A DNA stretch of 64,000 nt from Halomonas urumqiensis (GTDB taxonomy: Bacteria > Pseudomonadota > Gammaproteobacteria > Pseudomonadales > Halomonadaceae). Positions 16,138 to 25,100 of this stretch are shown piece after piece; within the stretch, counting starts at the first letter, position 1; each line of letters opens with the position of its first letter. Location: NCBI RefSeq assembly GCF_003028575.1, contig NZ_PYUD01000001.1, forward strand, positions 124,001 to 188,000, read 5' to 3'. The notes under the pieces are model-generated. The model was not told the origin of the DNA. It was given only the letters and a program-made list of their open reading frames with translations, and did no database searches. The position numbers were made by a program, and so were the translations under genes.

Positions 16138-16611
16138 TTAACTGGCATGAAGCTCCTGGGCGGCTTCGAGCACATCTTGCACATGGCCCGGCACTTTGAC
16201 GCCCCGCCATTCACGCACAAGGTTGCCATCGGCGTCGATCAGGAAGGTGCTGCGCTCGATGCCCAGGTGCTCCTTGCCATACAGTTTCTTGAGCTTGATG
16301 ACATCGAACAGCTGACAGACGCTTTCGTCCTTGTCGGAAATCAGCTCGAAATTGAACGACTGTTTGGTCTTGAAGTTTTCCTGTGCACGGATGCCATCCC
16401 GGGAAACACCCAGAATTACCGTATTGGCTGCATCGAAGTCCGACTTGCGATCACGAAAGTCACCCCCCTCGGTGGTGCAGCCCGGCGTGCTGGCCTTGGG
16501 GTAGAAGTAGACCACGACCTGTTTTCCCTTGAAGTCCGAGAGGCGTAGCGTGGTGTCGCCTGTGGCGGTGGCGGTGAAGTCGGGGACTGGTTGCCCGATA
16601 CGAAGGCTCAT
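16138..16611 (-). CDS. bcp: Peroxiredoxin, bacterioferritin comigratory protein type
   Basis: A 157-residue thiol peroxidase that reduces hydrogen and organic peroxides in the cytoplasm. The thioredoxin-like core is clear: VVYFYPKASTPGCTTE holds the peroxidatic C45. The usual resolving cysteine five residues later (C50 in E. coli) is glycine here, and the only other cysteine is C99 (ESVCQLF), so it should work as a 1-Cys enzyme or with C99. ATG 16611 follows a GGAG site; the open frame extends far upstream through dapA and bamC antisense sequence, which is not coding. It is convergent with the perM-like gene. Confidence 0.94.
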   Translation of the reverse strand: MSLRIGQPVPDFTATATGDTTLRLSDFKGKQVVVYFYPKASTPGCTTEGGDFRDRKSDFDAANTVILGVSRDGIRAQENFKTKQSFNFELISDKDESVCQLFDVIKLKKLYGKEHLGIERSTFLIDADGNLVREWRGVKVPGHVQDVLEAAQELHAS

Positions 16612-16824
16612 TGGGCTATCTCCTGAGGTGTGATATGGCGGTCGAAATGAGCCTTGATTACACGCAACGCGACACGCTCTGTAAAGGCCATGCTGTACAC
16701 TCTCTGGTCGCCTGAGTACCATTTGCTCTTTGGATGCTGGCGATTCCGGTATCCTGCCGGGGGCAATACGCCCCCGGCCCGTCAAAGCCGCAGACGCCGT
16801 AGCCGAATCGAGAGGATAAAGAGG

Positions 16825-17709
16825 ATGATCACTGGCAGTATCGTCGCCCTGGCGACGCCGATGAAGGTCAATGGCGACATCGATTGGGAGGCGCTGCGGC
16901 GCCTGGTGAACTTCCACCTCGAGCATGGAACCGATGGTATCGTGGCCGCCGGTACCACTGGCGAGCCCACTACCATGTCCTTCGCCGAACACTTCGACGT
17001 GATCCGCGCGGTGGTGGAAGAGGTCAACGGCCGAATTCCGGTGATTGCCGGCACCGGCGCCAATGCTACCTCCGAGGCCGTGGAACTGGCGCGCTATGCC
17101 AGTGAAGTGGGGGCGGATTATTGTCTCTCCGTCTGCCCTTACTACAACAAGCCGACTCAGGAAGGCCTTTATCAGCATTTCAAGGCGGTAGCCGAAGGCA
17201 GCAAGCTGCCGGTCATCCTCTACAATGTGCCCGGTCGCACCTGCTCCGATCTCTACAACGAGACGGTGCTGCGGCTTGCCGAGGTCGACAACATCATCGG
17301 CTTGAAAGACGCCACCGGGAACCTGGAGCGTGCCGAGGACCTGATCTCGCGGCTCGAGGGCAGCGGCTTCATGCTCTATTCGGGCGATGATGGCACGGCT
17401 TGTGACTTCATGCTGATGGGCGGGCATGGCGATATCTCGGTGACCGCCAATGTCGCGCCACGTGCCATGCATGAGCTGTGTGTGGCTGCGGTGGCGGGTG
17501 ATGCCGAGCTCGCCCATCAGCTCAATACGCGACTCATGCCGTTGCATACCAATCTCGGCATCGAGTCCAATCCGATTCCTGTCAAGTGGGCCCTGCACCG
17601 TATGGGGTTGATGGAGCCAGGCATTCGCCTGCCATTGACCTGGCTTTCGGAGAAGTACCACTCCACCATCAGTGAGGCCCTGCAGTTGGCCGGAGTGATC
17701 GATGATTGA
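16825..17709 (+). CDS. dapA: 4-hydroxy-tetrahydrodipicolinate synthase DapA
   Basis: A 294-residue class I aldolase-fold enzyme. It condenses pyruvate and aspartate semialdehyde in lysine and meso-diaminopimelate synthesis. Catalytic residues align with E. coli numbering: T44-T45 (AAGTTGEPT), Y133 (ILYNVPGRT), R138, and Schiff-base K161 (IIGLKDATG). ATG 16825 follows AGAGGATAAA. It leads a run with bamC (45-bp gap), the MBL gene and purC, probably one operon. Confidence 0.96.
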   Translation: MITGSIVALATPMKVNGDIDWEALRRLVNFHLEHGTDGIVAAGTTGEPTTMSFAEHFDVIRAVVEEVNGRIPVIAGTGANATSEAVELARYASEVGADYCLSVCPYYNKPTQEGLYQHFKAVAEGSKLPVILYNVPGRTCSDLYNETVLRLAEVDNIIGLKDATGNLERAEDLISRLEGSGFMLYSGDDGTACDFMLMGGHGDISVTANVAPRAMHELCVAAVAGDAELAHQLNTRLMPLHTNLGIESNPIPVKWALHRMGLMEPGIRLPLTWLSEKYHSTISEALQLAGVIDD

Positions 17710-17754
17710 TCGGCGCTGTGCCGGAACCTGGAGAACTGGATGCAAGGTGGACGC

Positions 17755-18729
17755 ATGAATACCGCGCTGAAATGGATGCCGTTGGTGGCAGTCGTCGCCC
17801 TGGCCGCAACCGGCTGTGCCCGTCCCGATGGGTATTATCATGATCGCAATGTCGATTACGCCGATGCCAGTGACAGCACCCCGCTGGTGTTGCCCGACAC
17901 TCGCAATGCCCAGCGCTACCGCAATGCCATGCCGGTGCCCGAGGCCGCGGGCGAATTCACACCGGCGGATGGCCGTTTCAGCGCGCCTAGTCCGCAACCC
18001 CTCGCCGCTGGTCGGGCGTTGGAGCGCAGTTACGTCGAGCGTCGTGACATCGGCAGTGACAGCTGGCTGGTGGTCGCCGAAGATCCCGGCAGCGTCTGGC
18101 CGCAGCTGGAGAACTTCGCCCGCACCCGGAATCTTGGTGTCGTGGCAAGCGACTCCTCGCGCGGCGTGATCGAAACCCGTCAGGCGCGCTTGAGTGTCAG
18201 TCAGGGACTTCGTGCGGGTGACAGCGAAGTGCGATGTGAACAGGGCGGCGCAGCCGTTGCGCAATGTCTCGGAGCGCTCGAGCAATACTTCGAGTCGCGT
18301 AGCGCCTCCGCCAGTTCGGCAACCTCGTTGGCGGCTCAGCGAATGGCCGGTGAGGAGCGCCTGAGATTCGAACAGCAAGGCGATAGTTGGCAGGTCGTGG
18401 TGCCGCTGGACATCGACCGGACCTGGGCCGAGCTCAGCTACCAGCTCGAACGCGACTTCACCGTGGAAGAGCGGCGTGAGTTGCTCGAAAGCGACCCCGC
18501 GGCCCATGACTTCCTGATCAGCTACATGACACTCAGCGAGCGTAACCGTAACCCGCTGCAGGTCGTATTCAGTGCCGATGTGAGGCAAATGTCTCAACAG
18601 GTCCGGCTGGTGCTGGAATCCAGTGGTGCGCAAGAAACCGTGCTGCGGGCCGAAAACGCCAGCGAGCGGGCCTTCACCGCCGAAGACCAGCGTGAGCTGC
18701 TCGAGCGGGTGTCTGGCCTGCTGCGCTGA
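17755..18729 (+). CDS. bamC: Outer membrane protein assembly lipoprotein BamC
   Basis: A 324-residue lipoprotein of the beta-barrel assembly machinery. The N-terminus has a lipobox at LAATGC (cysteine about residue 21) behind a short hydrophobic segment. A low-complexity unstructured stretch follows (about 25-95), then two helix-grip domains (about 100-215 and 230-324), as in E. coli BamC/NlpB. The dapA-bamC order is the classical one. ATG 17755 follows AAGGTGG. The stop overlaps the next gene's start (TGATG). Confidence 0.9.
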   Translation: MNTALKWMPLVAVVALAATGCARPDGYYHDRNVDYADASDSTPLVLPDTRNAQRYRNAMPVPEAAGEFTPADGRFSAPSPQPLAAGRALERSYVERRDIGSDSWLVVAEDPGSVWPQLENFARTRNLGVVASDSSRGVIETRQARLSVSQGLRAGDSEVRCEQGGAAVAQCLGALEQYFESRSASASSATSLAAQRMAGEERLRFEQQGDSWQVVVPLDIDRTWAELSYQLERDFTVEERRELLESDPAAHDFLISYMTLSERNRNPLQVVFSADVRQMSQQVRLVLESSGAQETVLRAENASERAFTAEDQRELLERVSGLLR

Positions 18730-19526
18730 TGACCCGGCGGGTGGCAGCACCTCCCGCCGGCGTGATGCGCTTCGCTTCGCTGGGCAGTGGCAGCAAGGGC
18801 AATGCGACACTGGTCAGCGATGGCGAGACCCATCTACTGGTGGATTGTGGTTTTGGTCTGCGCGACACCGAACGGCGGCTGGCGGCGATGGGGCTACACC
18901 CCAGGCAACTGGATGCCATCCTGGTGACTCACGAGCATGGTGATCACATCCGTGGGGTAGGCCCCCTGGCCCGTCGCCATGCGCTGCCGGTCTACTTGAC
19001 GCCTGGTGCCTGGGCATCGGGTCGGATGGGTGAGCTGCCGATTCGCCACTGGATCACGCCGCAGGCGCGCTTTGCCATCAAGGGTGTGGTGGTTGATCCC
19101 GTGACCGTGCCGCATGACGCGCGAGAGCCGGTGCAGTTTCGTTTTCGGGGGGCCGGCCGCAGCCTGGGAGTGTTGACCGATCTGGGGCATCCCACCGAGC
19201 ACGTCGCCCAGGCATTTCGAGGCTGCGATGCCCTGGTGCTGGAGTGCAATCACGATGTGCGCATGTTGGCCGAAGGCCCGTACCCGGCTCGTCTGAAACG
19301 CCGTGTAGGCGGAAACTGGGGACATTTGTCGAATGCACAGGCGGCAAGCCTTCTGCCATGTCTGGATATCGAGCGCTTGCAGACTATCGTGTGTTCACAT
19401 CTATCGGAGCACAACAATCATCCAGAGCGGGTGCTGGAAATTCTCACGCCACTCCTTGATGGAGATGATTCTCGGCTGATCGTCGCCTTGCAGGATGAAG
19501 GCGTGGCGTGGCAAACCATCGCGTGA
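18729..19526 (+). CDS. MBL-fold metallohydrolase (YycJ/WalJ-like)
   Basis: A 265-residue metallo-beta-lactamase-fold protein. It has the zinc motif THEHGDH near residues 67-73, the N-terminal family signature [15 protein letters not shown], and further ligands in VLECNHD and VCSHLSEHN. The WalJ/YycJ subgroup has been proposed to act on nucleic acids (a 5' exonuclease role); the substrate here is unknown. ATG 18729 overlaps the bamC stop by one base; an internal ATG at 18765 gives the more usual MRFASLGSG start and may be the true one. It is in the bamC-MBL-purC order seen in Pseudomonas. Confidence 0.88.
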   Translation: MTRRVAAPPAGVMRFASLGSGSKGNATLVSDGETHLLVDCGFGLRDTERRLAAMGLHPRQLDAILVTHEHGDHIRGVGPLARRHALPVYLTPGAWASGRMGELPIRHWITPQARFAIKGVVVDPVTVPHDAREPVQFRFRGAGRSLGVLTDLGHPTEHVAQAFRGCDALVLECNHDVRMLAEGPYPARLKRRVGGNWGHLSNAQAASLLPCLDIERLQTIVCSHLSEHNNHPERVLEILTPLLDGDDSRLIVALQDEGVAWQTIA

Positions 19527-19587
19527 AGCGGTGACACACCCCTCTCGATTCAACTCAAGCATTGCCATTCAGCCCTGGGAGGCTTCC

Positions 19588-20301
19588 GTGGAAAAGCGTC
19601 AAGAACTCTACGCCGGCAAGGCCAAGTCGGTCTTTGCCACCGATGATCCGGACTTGTTGATCCTGAATTTTCGTGATGACACCAGCGCCTTCGATGGTGA
19701 ACGCATGGAGTCACTTGAACGCAAGGGTATGGTCAATAACCGCTTCAATGCCTTCATCATGGAGAAACTCCAACTGGCGGGCATTCCCACGCATTTCGAG
19801 CGCAGGCTTTCCGACACCGAAAGCCTGGTCAAGAAGCTCGAGATGATTCCGGTCGAGTGCGTGGTGCGCAATGTCGCCGCCGGCGGGCTGGTCAAGCGCT
19901 TGGGAGTGGAGGAGGGGCGTGAGTTGACGCCGCCCACCTTCGAGTTGTTTCTCAAGAACGACGCGCTGCACGACCCCATGATCAACGAGTCGCTGGCCGA
20001 TACTTTCGGTTGGGCGACGCCGGCGCAGTTGGCTGAAATGAAATCCCTGACCTTCAAGGTCAATGCCGTGCTCAAGCAGCTGTTTGCCGAGGGTGGGTTG
20101 CTGCTGGTTGATTACAAGCTGGAGTTTGGCCTGTTCAATGGCGAGATCGTGCTGGGTGACGAGTTTTCGCCTGACGGCTGCCGGTTGTGGGATGCCGATA
20201 CCCGGGAAAAATTCGATAAGGATCGTTTCCGTCAGGGGCTCGGTGGCGTCATCGAGGCCTACGAAGAGGTCGGGCGTCGTATCGGCATCGGTGCGGATTG
20301 A
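19588..20301 (+). CDS. purC: SAICAR synthetase PurC
   Basis: A 237-residue ATP-dependent enzyme that joins CAIR and aspartate in purine synthesis, exactly the E. coli length. The start is a GTG at 19588 behind GGGAGG, giving the family N-terminus [16 protein letters not shown]. Other signatures are [26 protein letters not shown] (ATP/phosphate region) and LVDYKLEFG followed by [18 protein letters not shown]. It is the last gene of the dapA run and is followed by a hairpin at 20320-20345. Confidence 0.96.
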   Translation: MEKRQELYAGKAKSVFATDDPDLLILNFRDDTSAFDGERMESLERKGMVNNRFNAFIMEKLQLAGIPTHFERRLSDTESLVKKLEMIPVECVVRNVAAGGLVKRLGVEEGRELTPPTFELFLKNDALHDPMINESLADTFGWATPAQLAEMKSLTFKVNAVLKQLFAEGGLLLVDYKLEFGLFNGEIVLGDEFSPDGCRLWDADTREKFDKDRFRQGLGGVIEAYEEVGRRIGIGAD

Positions 20302-20319
20302 TCCATGTCCAGGCGCGAG

Positions 20320-20345
20320 CTCCCCAGTCGACATAGACTGGGGGG
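20320..20345. terminator. Hairpin between convergent purC and response regulator
   Basis: An 8-bp stem CCCCAGTC / GACTGGGG (20322-20329, 20336-20343) is extended by a wobble and a C-G pair, with a 6-nt loop. There is no T tract. It is placed 18 bp after the purC stop. Confidence 0.45.
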
Positions 20346-20385
20346 GCCATCAAGGGTGAAGGTGCGCATGCGTGGCACGCATCGC

Positions 20386-21129
20386 TCAGCCAGCCACTGA
20401 CTCGGCTTCCTCATCGCCCTGCGCCTGCAGGCGGTAACCGTACCCATATACAGACACCAGGTTCCAGCCGTATTCCGCAGTGAGGCCCAGCTTCTTCCTG
20501 ACCCGGTAGATATGCACATCCAAGGTCCTGGAATTGGGATGATCGGCTCGGCCCCATACGTATTCGTAAAGGTAGGAGCGCGACAAGGGGCAGCCCAGCT
20601 GACTGAACAGCTGATAGGCAAGCCGATATTCCTGGCGCGTCAGCTTGATCTCGGCGCTATTCACGAAGATGGCTTCCCGACCGAGGTCAATCTGGATGTT
20701 GCCGTGCTGAATCACTCCGCCTGCCTTGTTACCCAGGGACGTATGGGCGTTTTTTCTGCGCAGCACCGCCATGACCCGCGCCTGAAGTTCCTTGGGACGA
20801 TAGGGCTTGCTGATGAAGTCCTCGGCGCCGGCGCTCAACGCCTCCACGACATCCGCCTCGGCCTGTCGGTTGGTAAGCATGATCACTGCCGGTGGCATCT
20901 CGAAGAAGCTCTTCATCCATCCCAGCAAGGTGATGCCATCACCATCCGGTAGCTGCCAGTCGAGCACCACCAGGTCGAAGGTGTCACGCACCGCGGCTCG
21001 CGTGAAATCCTTGGCGGTGCCGAACGACTGGATGTCAGGCCGCCTTTCCATGTCCAGGCTATTGGCCTCGAGCGTCCGAGCAATATGCTCCAGTGCAATC
21101 TTGTCATCATCCACTACGGCAATGCGCAT
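20386..21129 (-). CDS. OmpR-family response regulator
   Basis: A 247-residue two-domain regulator. The receiver domain has D57 as phosphoacceptor (LVVLDWQLPDGDG) and conserved K108 (DFISKPYRPKEL), and a C-terminal OmpR winged helix lies at about 150-240 (LTRQEYRLAYQLF, then RTLDVHIYRVRKKLGL). ATG 21129 (MRIAVVDDD) is chosen because it begins directly at the receiver; ATG 21165 is in frame upstream. No histidine kinase is adjacent, so it is an orphan here. The neighbouring kilobase and the adhesin beyond it are possible targets, but that is only positional. Confidence 0.9.
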   Translation of the reverse strand: MRIAVVDDDKIALEHIARTLEANSLDMERRPDIQSFGTAKDFTRAAVRDTFDLVVLDWQLPDGDGITLLGWMKSFFEMPPAVIMLTNRQAEADVVEALSAGAEDFISKPYRPKELQARVMAVLRRKNAHTSLGNKAGGVIQHGNIQIDLGREAIFVNSAEIKLTRQEYRLAYQLFSQLGCPLSRSYLYEYVWGRADHPNSRTLDVHIYRVRKKLGLTAEYGWNLVSVYGYGYRLQAQGDEEAESVAG

Positions 21130-21470
21130 CACTTGGCCCTCTGTGTCATTCCCTAAGCTCTCCATGATCGTCTGGGGGCTTGACTATGTCGCTTGGCACG
21201 GAAAGCTTAACCACTTTTGGCACAGGGGTATTCATAGCATTTTCCCGGGCTCAGTGAAATCCAAGATGCTGACCCGCCATCTTGAGAGTGTTTGGCTTCC
21301 GCTTGGTTCCCACGCCTTATTCGATTCTTGGAGTTCGATCCCGATCACCGGACATGGGCGTTGCGGCGTGGCTGTGTGAGTGGATCAGCGTGACGATATG
21401 GGTATCGGTTCTTGTTCATTGTCAGGCAGGCTGCTGGGTTGTGCTGAAAGTGAAATGCCTGTTGAAAACT

Positions 21471-21497
21471 AAAAAAAGGCCTAGAAAGCCTAGGCCC
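21471..21497 (-). terminator. Minus-strand Rho-independent terminator in the gap
   Basis: The stem GGCCTAG / CTAGGCC (21478-21484 with 21490-21496) and loop AAAGC are followed on the minus strand by seven T residues (21477 down to 21471). No annotated minus-strand gene ends here. It therefore terminates an unannotated transcript or acts in the leader of the response-regulator gene, 342 bp further on. Confidence 0.75.
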
Positions 21498-21534
21498 AAA
21501 GCAGGGAACTCATGCAGAGCGACCACATGAGCAT
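21490..21534 (-). CDS. Possible 14-residue hydrophobic peptide or leader ORF
   Basis: ATG 21534 has an AGTAAGG site with 5-nt spacing. The frame encodes MLMWSLCMSSLLWA, and its TAG stop lies inside the terminator stem at 21471-21497. The close coupling of stop and terminator resembles attenuator leader peptides or tiny membrane peptides. There is no further evidence that it is translated. Confidence 0.25.
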   Translation of the reverse strand: MLMWSLCMSSLLWA

Positions 21535-21933
21535 TGCGACCTTACTGCATCTCGGCTCTGACGTCCTGGGTACATAGTAAACTTGCATGAACGGCCTGCG
21601 GCGCATGTGCTGACGACACCTGACGAGTCTTGCCATTCAGTGAGGGCCAGTATTATGCCCGTTCGCCCATGGGGGTTAAAGCGAGTGATGGGGCTGCCGC
21701 CTCAAGGAAGGCCCTAGCAGCTGAAATGAATATTGACTATGAAAAAGTGTGTCATTGTACGGCGATGGGAAAGTCAATTTATTGTTTTTATTGATATTAA
21801 ATGAGCGACCCTGCTAACGAGTTAGCGTAAATATGAACAATTGTCACATTTCATTGCATGCGAAATGATGCCCATGTAAAAACGGCATAAAACGAGCGTA
21901 TGCGAATCTTCTTCCTATATAAATACTACAAGC

Positions 21934-21977
21934 TTTGTAAGAAATTTCCTACAAATAAATATGAGCTTGCTTACAAA
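21934..21977. promoter_or_regulatory. Inverted heptad and third half-site upstream of adhesin
   Basis: A 22-bp near-perfect palindrome at 21934-21955 has core TAAGAAATTTCCTA and outer arms TTTGTA / TACAAA, with one mismatched pair. The half-site recurs inverted as CTTACAAA at 21970-21977. The core is an inverted TTTCCTA-type heptad, as described for BvgA sites, and is close to the RcsAB box. It lies about 200 bp before the adhesin start. A NarL/LuxR-type response regulator is the likely binder (inference). Confidence 0.5.
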
Positions 21978-22035
21978 ATAATATGCCAAGCAGTGCATCC
22001 GTTGCTCGCGGATCTGCGTATTCCCCTCTATGGCG

Positions 22036-22058
22036 GGTTATCTTGCAGGGAGATAACC
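22036..22058. promoter_or_regulatory. Hairpin or operator in the adhesin 5' region
   Basis: A perfect 8-bp inverted repeat GGTTATCT / AGATAACC with a 7-nt centre TGCAGGG, about 100 bp before the adhesin start. It could be a leader hairpin or a dimeric operator. I do not recognise a riboswitch here. Confidence 0.4.
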
Positions 22059-22156
22059 GTTGACCATTCTTCGATCGTTCCCTGCTGTTATTTTATCGGG
22101 TTGTCTGAGCTGCTGGTGCGCCGCGGTGCCAGCTGCCCATCGAGGAGTGCAAGGCT

Positions 22157-25100
22157 GTGAATAGAGTTTTTCGTCTGGTGTGGAATCGTACTCTGCGGCG
22201 ACTGGTGGTGGCGTCCGAGGCCGCGCGGGCTTCTCGGAAATCGGCCGGGCAGTCAGGCTGCGTGGGTCTTGTCGGGCTTGAGTCTTCCCCTGTGGGGTCG
22301 AGTCTGCGGTTGATGCCTTCTACTCTGGTGTTGGCCATGGCGTGGGCCATGGCGCCGATGAATGCCGAGGCGCAATCCTATTCTGCGGGTGGCGGTAGCG
22401 CTAATGTTTGCCCAGGCGGGACTTGGTCATTTTATGGCAATCCGGGTGTCGCGGCTTTCTACGACGACACCGATGTCGATTGCGCCATCGCCATAGGCGA
22501 CGGTGCCGGAACCATCTCAAATAGTGGCAACTCCCATGGCTTGATTGCCATTGGTGCAGGCTCCACAGCTGAATCTACAGGTACTTGGGGGGCTGTCGCC
22601 CTTGGCACCAATGCTTATGCGGTCAATTCGGGGGTGGCGATCGGCGCCCATTCTATCTCCTCGGGCGGAAGCGCATTTGCGGTGGGGCGGCAAAGCGCGG
22701 CCGAAGGGCAGTACTCATTGGCGTTGGGGCGCGTGTCTTACGCCCAGGGCGCGGCCAGCATGGCGATCGGCGTCAATTCCAATGCCCAGGGTGCCCGTGC
22801 CATCGCCATCGGGGGGCGTAATGAGTCGGGTGACTATGACGCCGCCACCCAAACCCGTGCCAATGGCACGGATGCCATTGCCATCGGTGGTGGGGCAAGC
22901 CGCGGGGCTCAGGCTCAGGCAAACAATACAATCGCCATAGGCCAAACCGCCACGTCATCGGGTGTGTTCGATGTGGCGCTTGGTTTCGAGGCAACTGCAG
23001 CAAGTGGCTTGGGCACTCGAGGAGCAATCGCGCTGGGTGACCAGACCCTGGCATCAGGCCAGCAGGCTGCCGCTATCGGTTCCCGGGCGCGAGTCACAGC
23101 ATCCCAGGGCATTGCCATTGGCAATGATACCAGTGCCATTGGCTATGCCGCTGTCGCGATCGGCGGCGATGACCTGGATGGTGCCGACTCTACCTTTGTC
23201 GACTTTATCGCGGACAAGGGTTGGCTCTATCAACAAAATGATGACTCCATCGATCCGTTGACGGGCACTGGCACGCCCTCTGGTTTCTTGAAAAGCCAGG
23301 CGCGAGAGCTGGGCAGCACCGTGGTGGGCACCTCTTCCGTGGCCTACGCGGTTGGCTCAACGGTGGTCGGTACCGCCTCGCTGGCGGAAGGCGAGTTCTC
23401 GACCGCCATCGGCACCATGAATCACGCCGAAGGACAACGATCCTTGGCCATTGGTGCCGAGTCTTACGCCGCAGGAATTCGTTCTATGGCGACGGGGTCC
23501 GGCGCAACAGCCTCAGCGGATTTTTCCATGGCAGTGGGTAATTTTTCCGAAGCGACAGGTCGCAATTCGGCGGCTGTGGGTAATTCTTCGGACGCGTTGG
23601 GTGTTGGCGCTTCGGCCTTCGGTAATTTCGCGATTGCCGACGGCGCCAGTGCCACCGCGCTTGGCGGAGGGGGAGTGCAGGGGTCCTTTCAAGGGGCCCA
23701 GGCGACGGCTGATGGCGCCACCGCCATTGGTGGCAATACCGTCAGGGGGGCGCTGGCCGAGGGTGTCAACAGCATTGCCGTGGGAGGAGAATCTACCGCA
23801 GGCGGTGTCGATGCCATTGCCATCGGTACGGGGGCAACCGCTTCTGGTGACCAGTCGATCAGCATCGGCTTGGGTAATCAGGTGAGTGGTACGGGTAGTG
23901 GTGCCGTCGGTGACCCCAATATCATCAACGGTAGCGGCTCCTACGCCCTGGGCAACGACAACACTATCGATGCTGATGAAGCGGGTACCTTCGGCAACGA
24001 CAACGTGCTGGGCGCGACCGCCACGGGTAGCCGGATTATCGGCAACAGTAATGGTGATGCCATCACACCCATTGCCGCCGCCGATGCGTTCATTCTGGGT
24101 AACGACGCCAATGTCACCGTCGATGGCGGCGTGGCGATCGGCAGCGGTACGCTTGCCGACACCGACAGCGGGGTTGCCGGTTATGATCCATTGAGCGGCG
24201 CCCCAAGCACAGATATCGGCAGTACCTGGTTGAGCACCGCGAGTGCCATCAGTGTGGGCGATGCCGCCAATGACCTGACTCGCCAGATTACCGGCGTGGC
24301 CGCGGGTGCCGCCGAAACCGATGCCGTCAATGTGGCGCAACTGCAAGCGCTGGGAGATACGCCGCTGACCTTCGCCGGTGACAGCGGCACCGATGTGGAG
24401 CGCCAACTCGGCGAGACATTGAACATCAATGGTGGCGCCACCGGCACCCTGACCAGCGGAAACATCGGCGTGGTGGGCGATGGCACCGACACTCTGGAGA
24501 TCCAGCTCGCCGAGAATGTCGACCTGGGCGCTGCCGGCAGCGTGACCACCGGCAACAGCACGCTGGATAACGACGGCCTCGCCATTGATGACGGCGTGGG
24601 CAATGTCACCAACGTGACGGCCACAGGCACGGAAGTCGACGACGGTACTGGCAATGTGGCCAGCTACGCCGCCACTGGCAGCGAGGTCACCGACGGCACC
24701 AACACCACGACCACCACGGCCGCTGACACCACCTATGATGATGGTGCCGGCAACACCAGTGTGGCCAGTGCCGATGGAATCAGCGTGACCGATGGCATCA
24801 CCACCACTGATGTGACAAGTGACGGCCTGACCATCTCTGGCGGCCCGAGCGTCACCACTGGCGGCATCGATGCGGGCAGTCAGGTGATCAGCAATGTATC
24901 CGACGGTGTGGCTGACAACGACGCGGTCAACGTCAGCCAGCTCGACGCGGTGGAAACCATCGCCAACACCGGCTGGAACCTGACTGCCGAGGGCGTGAAC
25001 GGCACCAACGTCGCGCCGGGCGATACGGTCGATTTGAGCAACACCGATGGCAACCTGGTGATCGCCAAGAACGCCGCCGACGGGGCACAGGAGGACGTCA

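Larger units (their letters stand above)
21130..22156. other. 1 kb AT-rich control region upstream of the adhesin
   Basis: The longest gene-free stretch of the window. From about 21720 to 22000 it is much richer in A and T than its surroundings, typical of an H-NS-type-silenced or multi-site promoter. It holds a minus-strand terminator (21471-21497), a 14-codon minus-strand frame (21490-21534), an inverted heptad with a third half-site (21934-21977) and a hairpin (22036-22058). A plus-strand frame from 21900 to 22160 overlaps the adhesin start by 4 bp but looks non-coding. Confidence 0.6.

Noticed and set aside
16612..18810. Upstream extension of the bcp frame to 890 codons
   Set aside because: This part is antisense to dapA and bamC, which are certain genes. 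The BCP start at 16611 has a ribosome-binding site and matches the family N-terminus.
21900..22160. Plus-strand frame of 86 codons overlapping the adhesin start by 4 bp
   Set aside because: The overlap looks operon-like, but the first half is AT-rich regulatory DNA containing the palindrome at 21934, the ribosome-binding site is poor, and the composition of the product is not protein-like.
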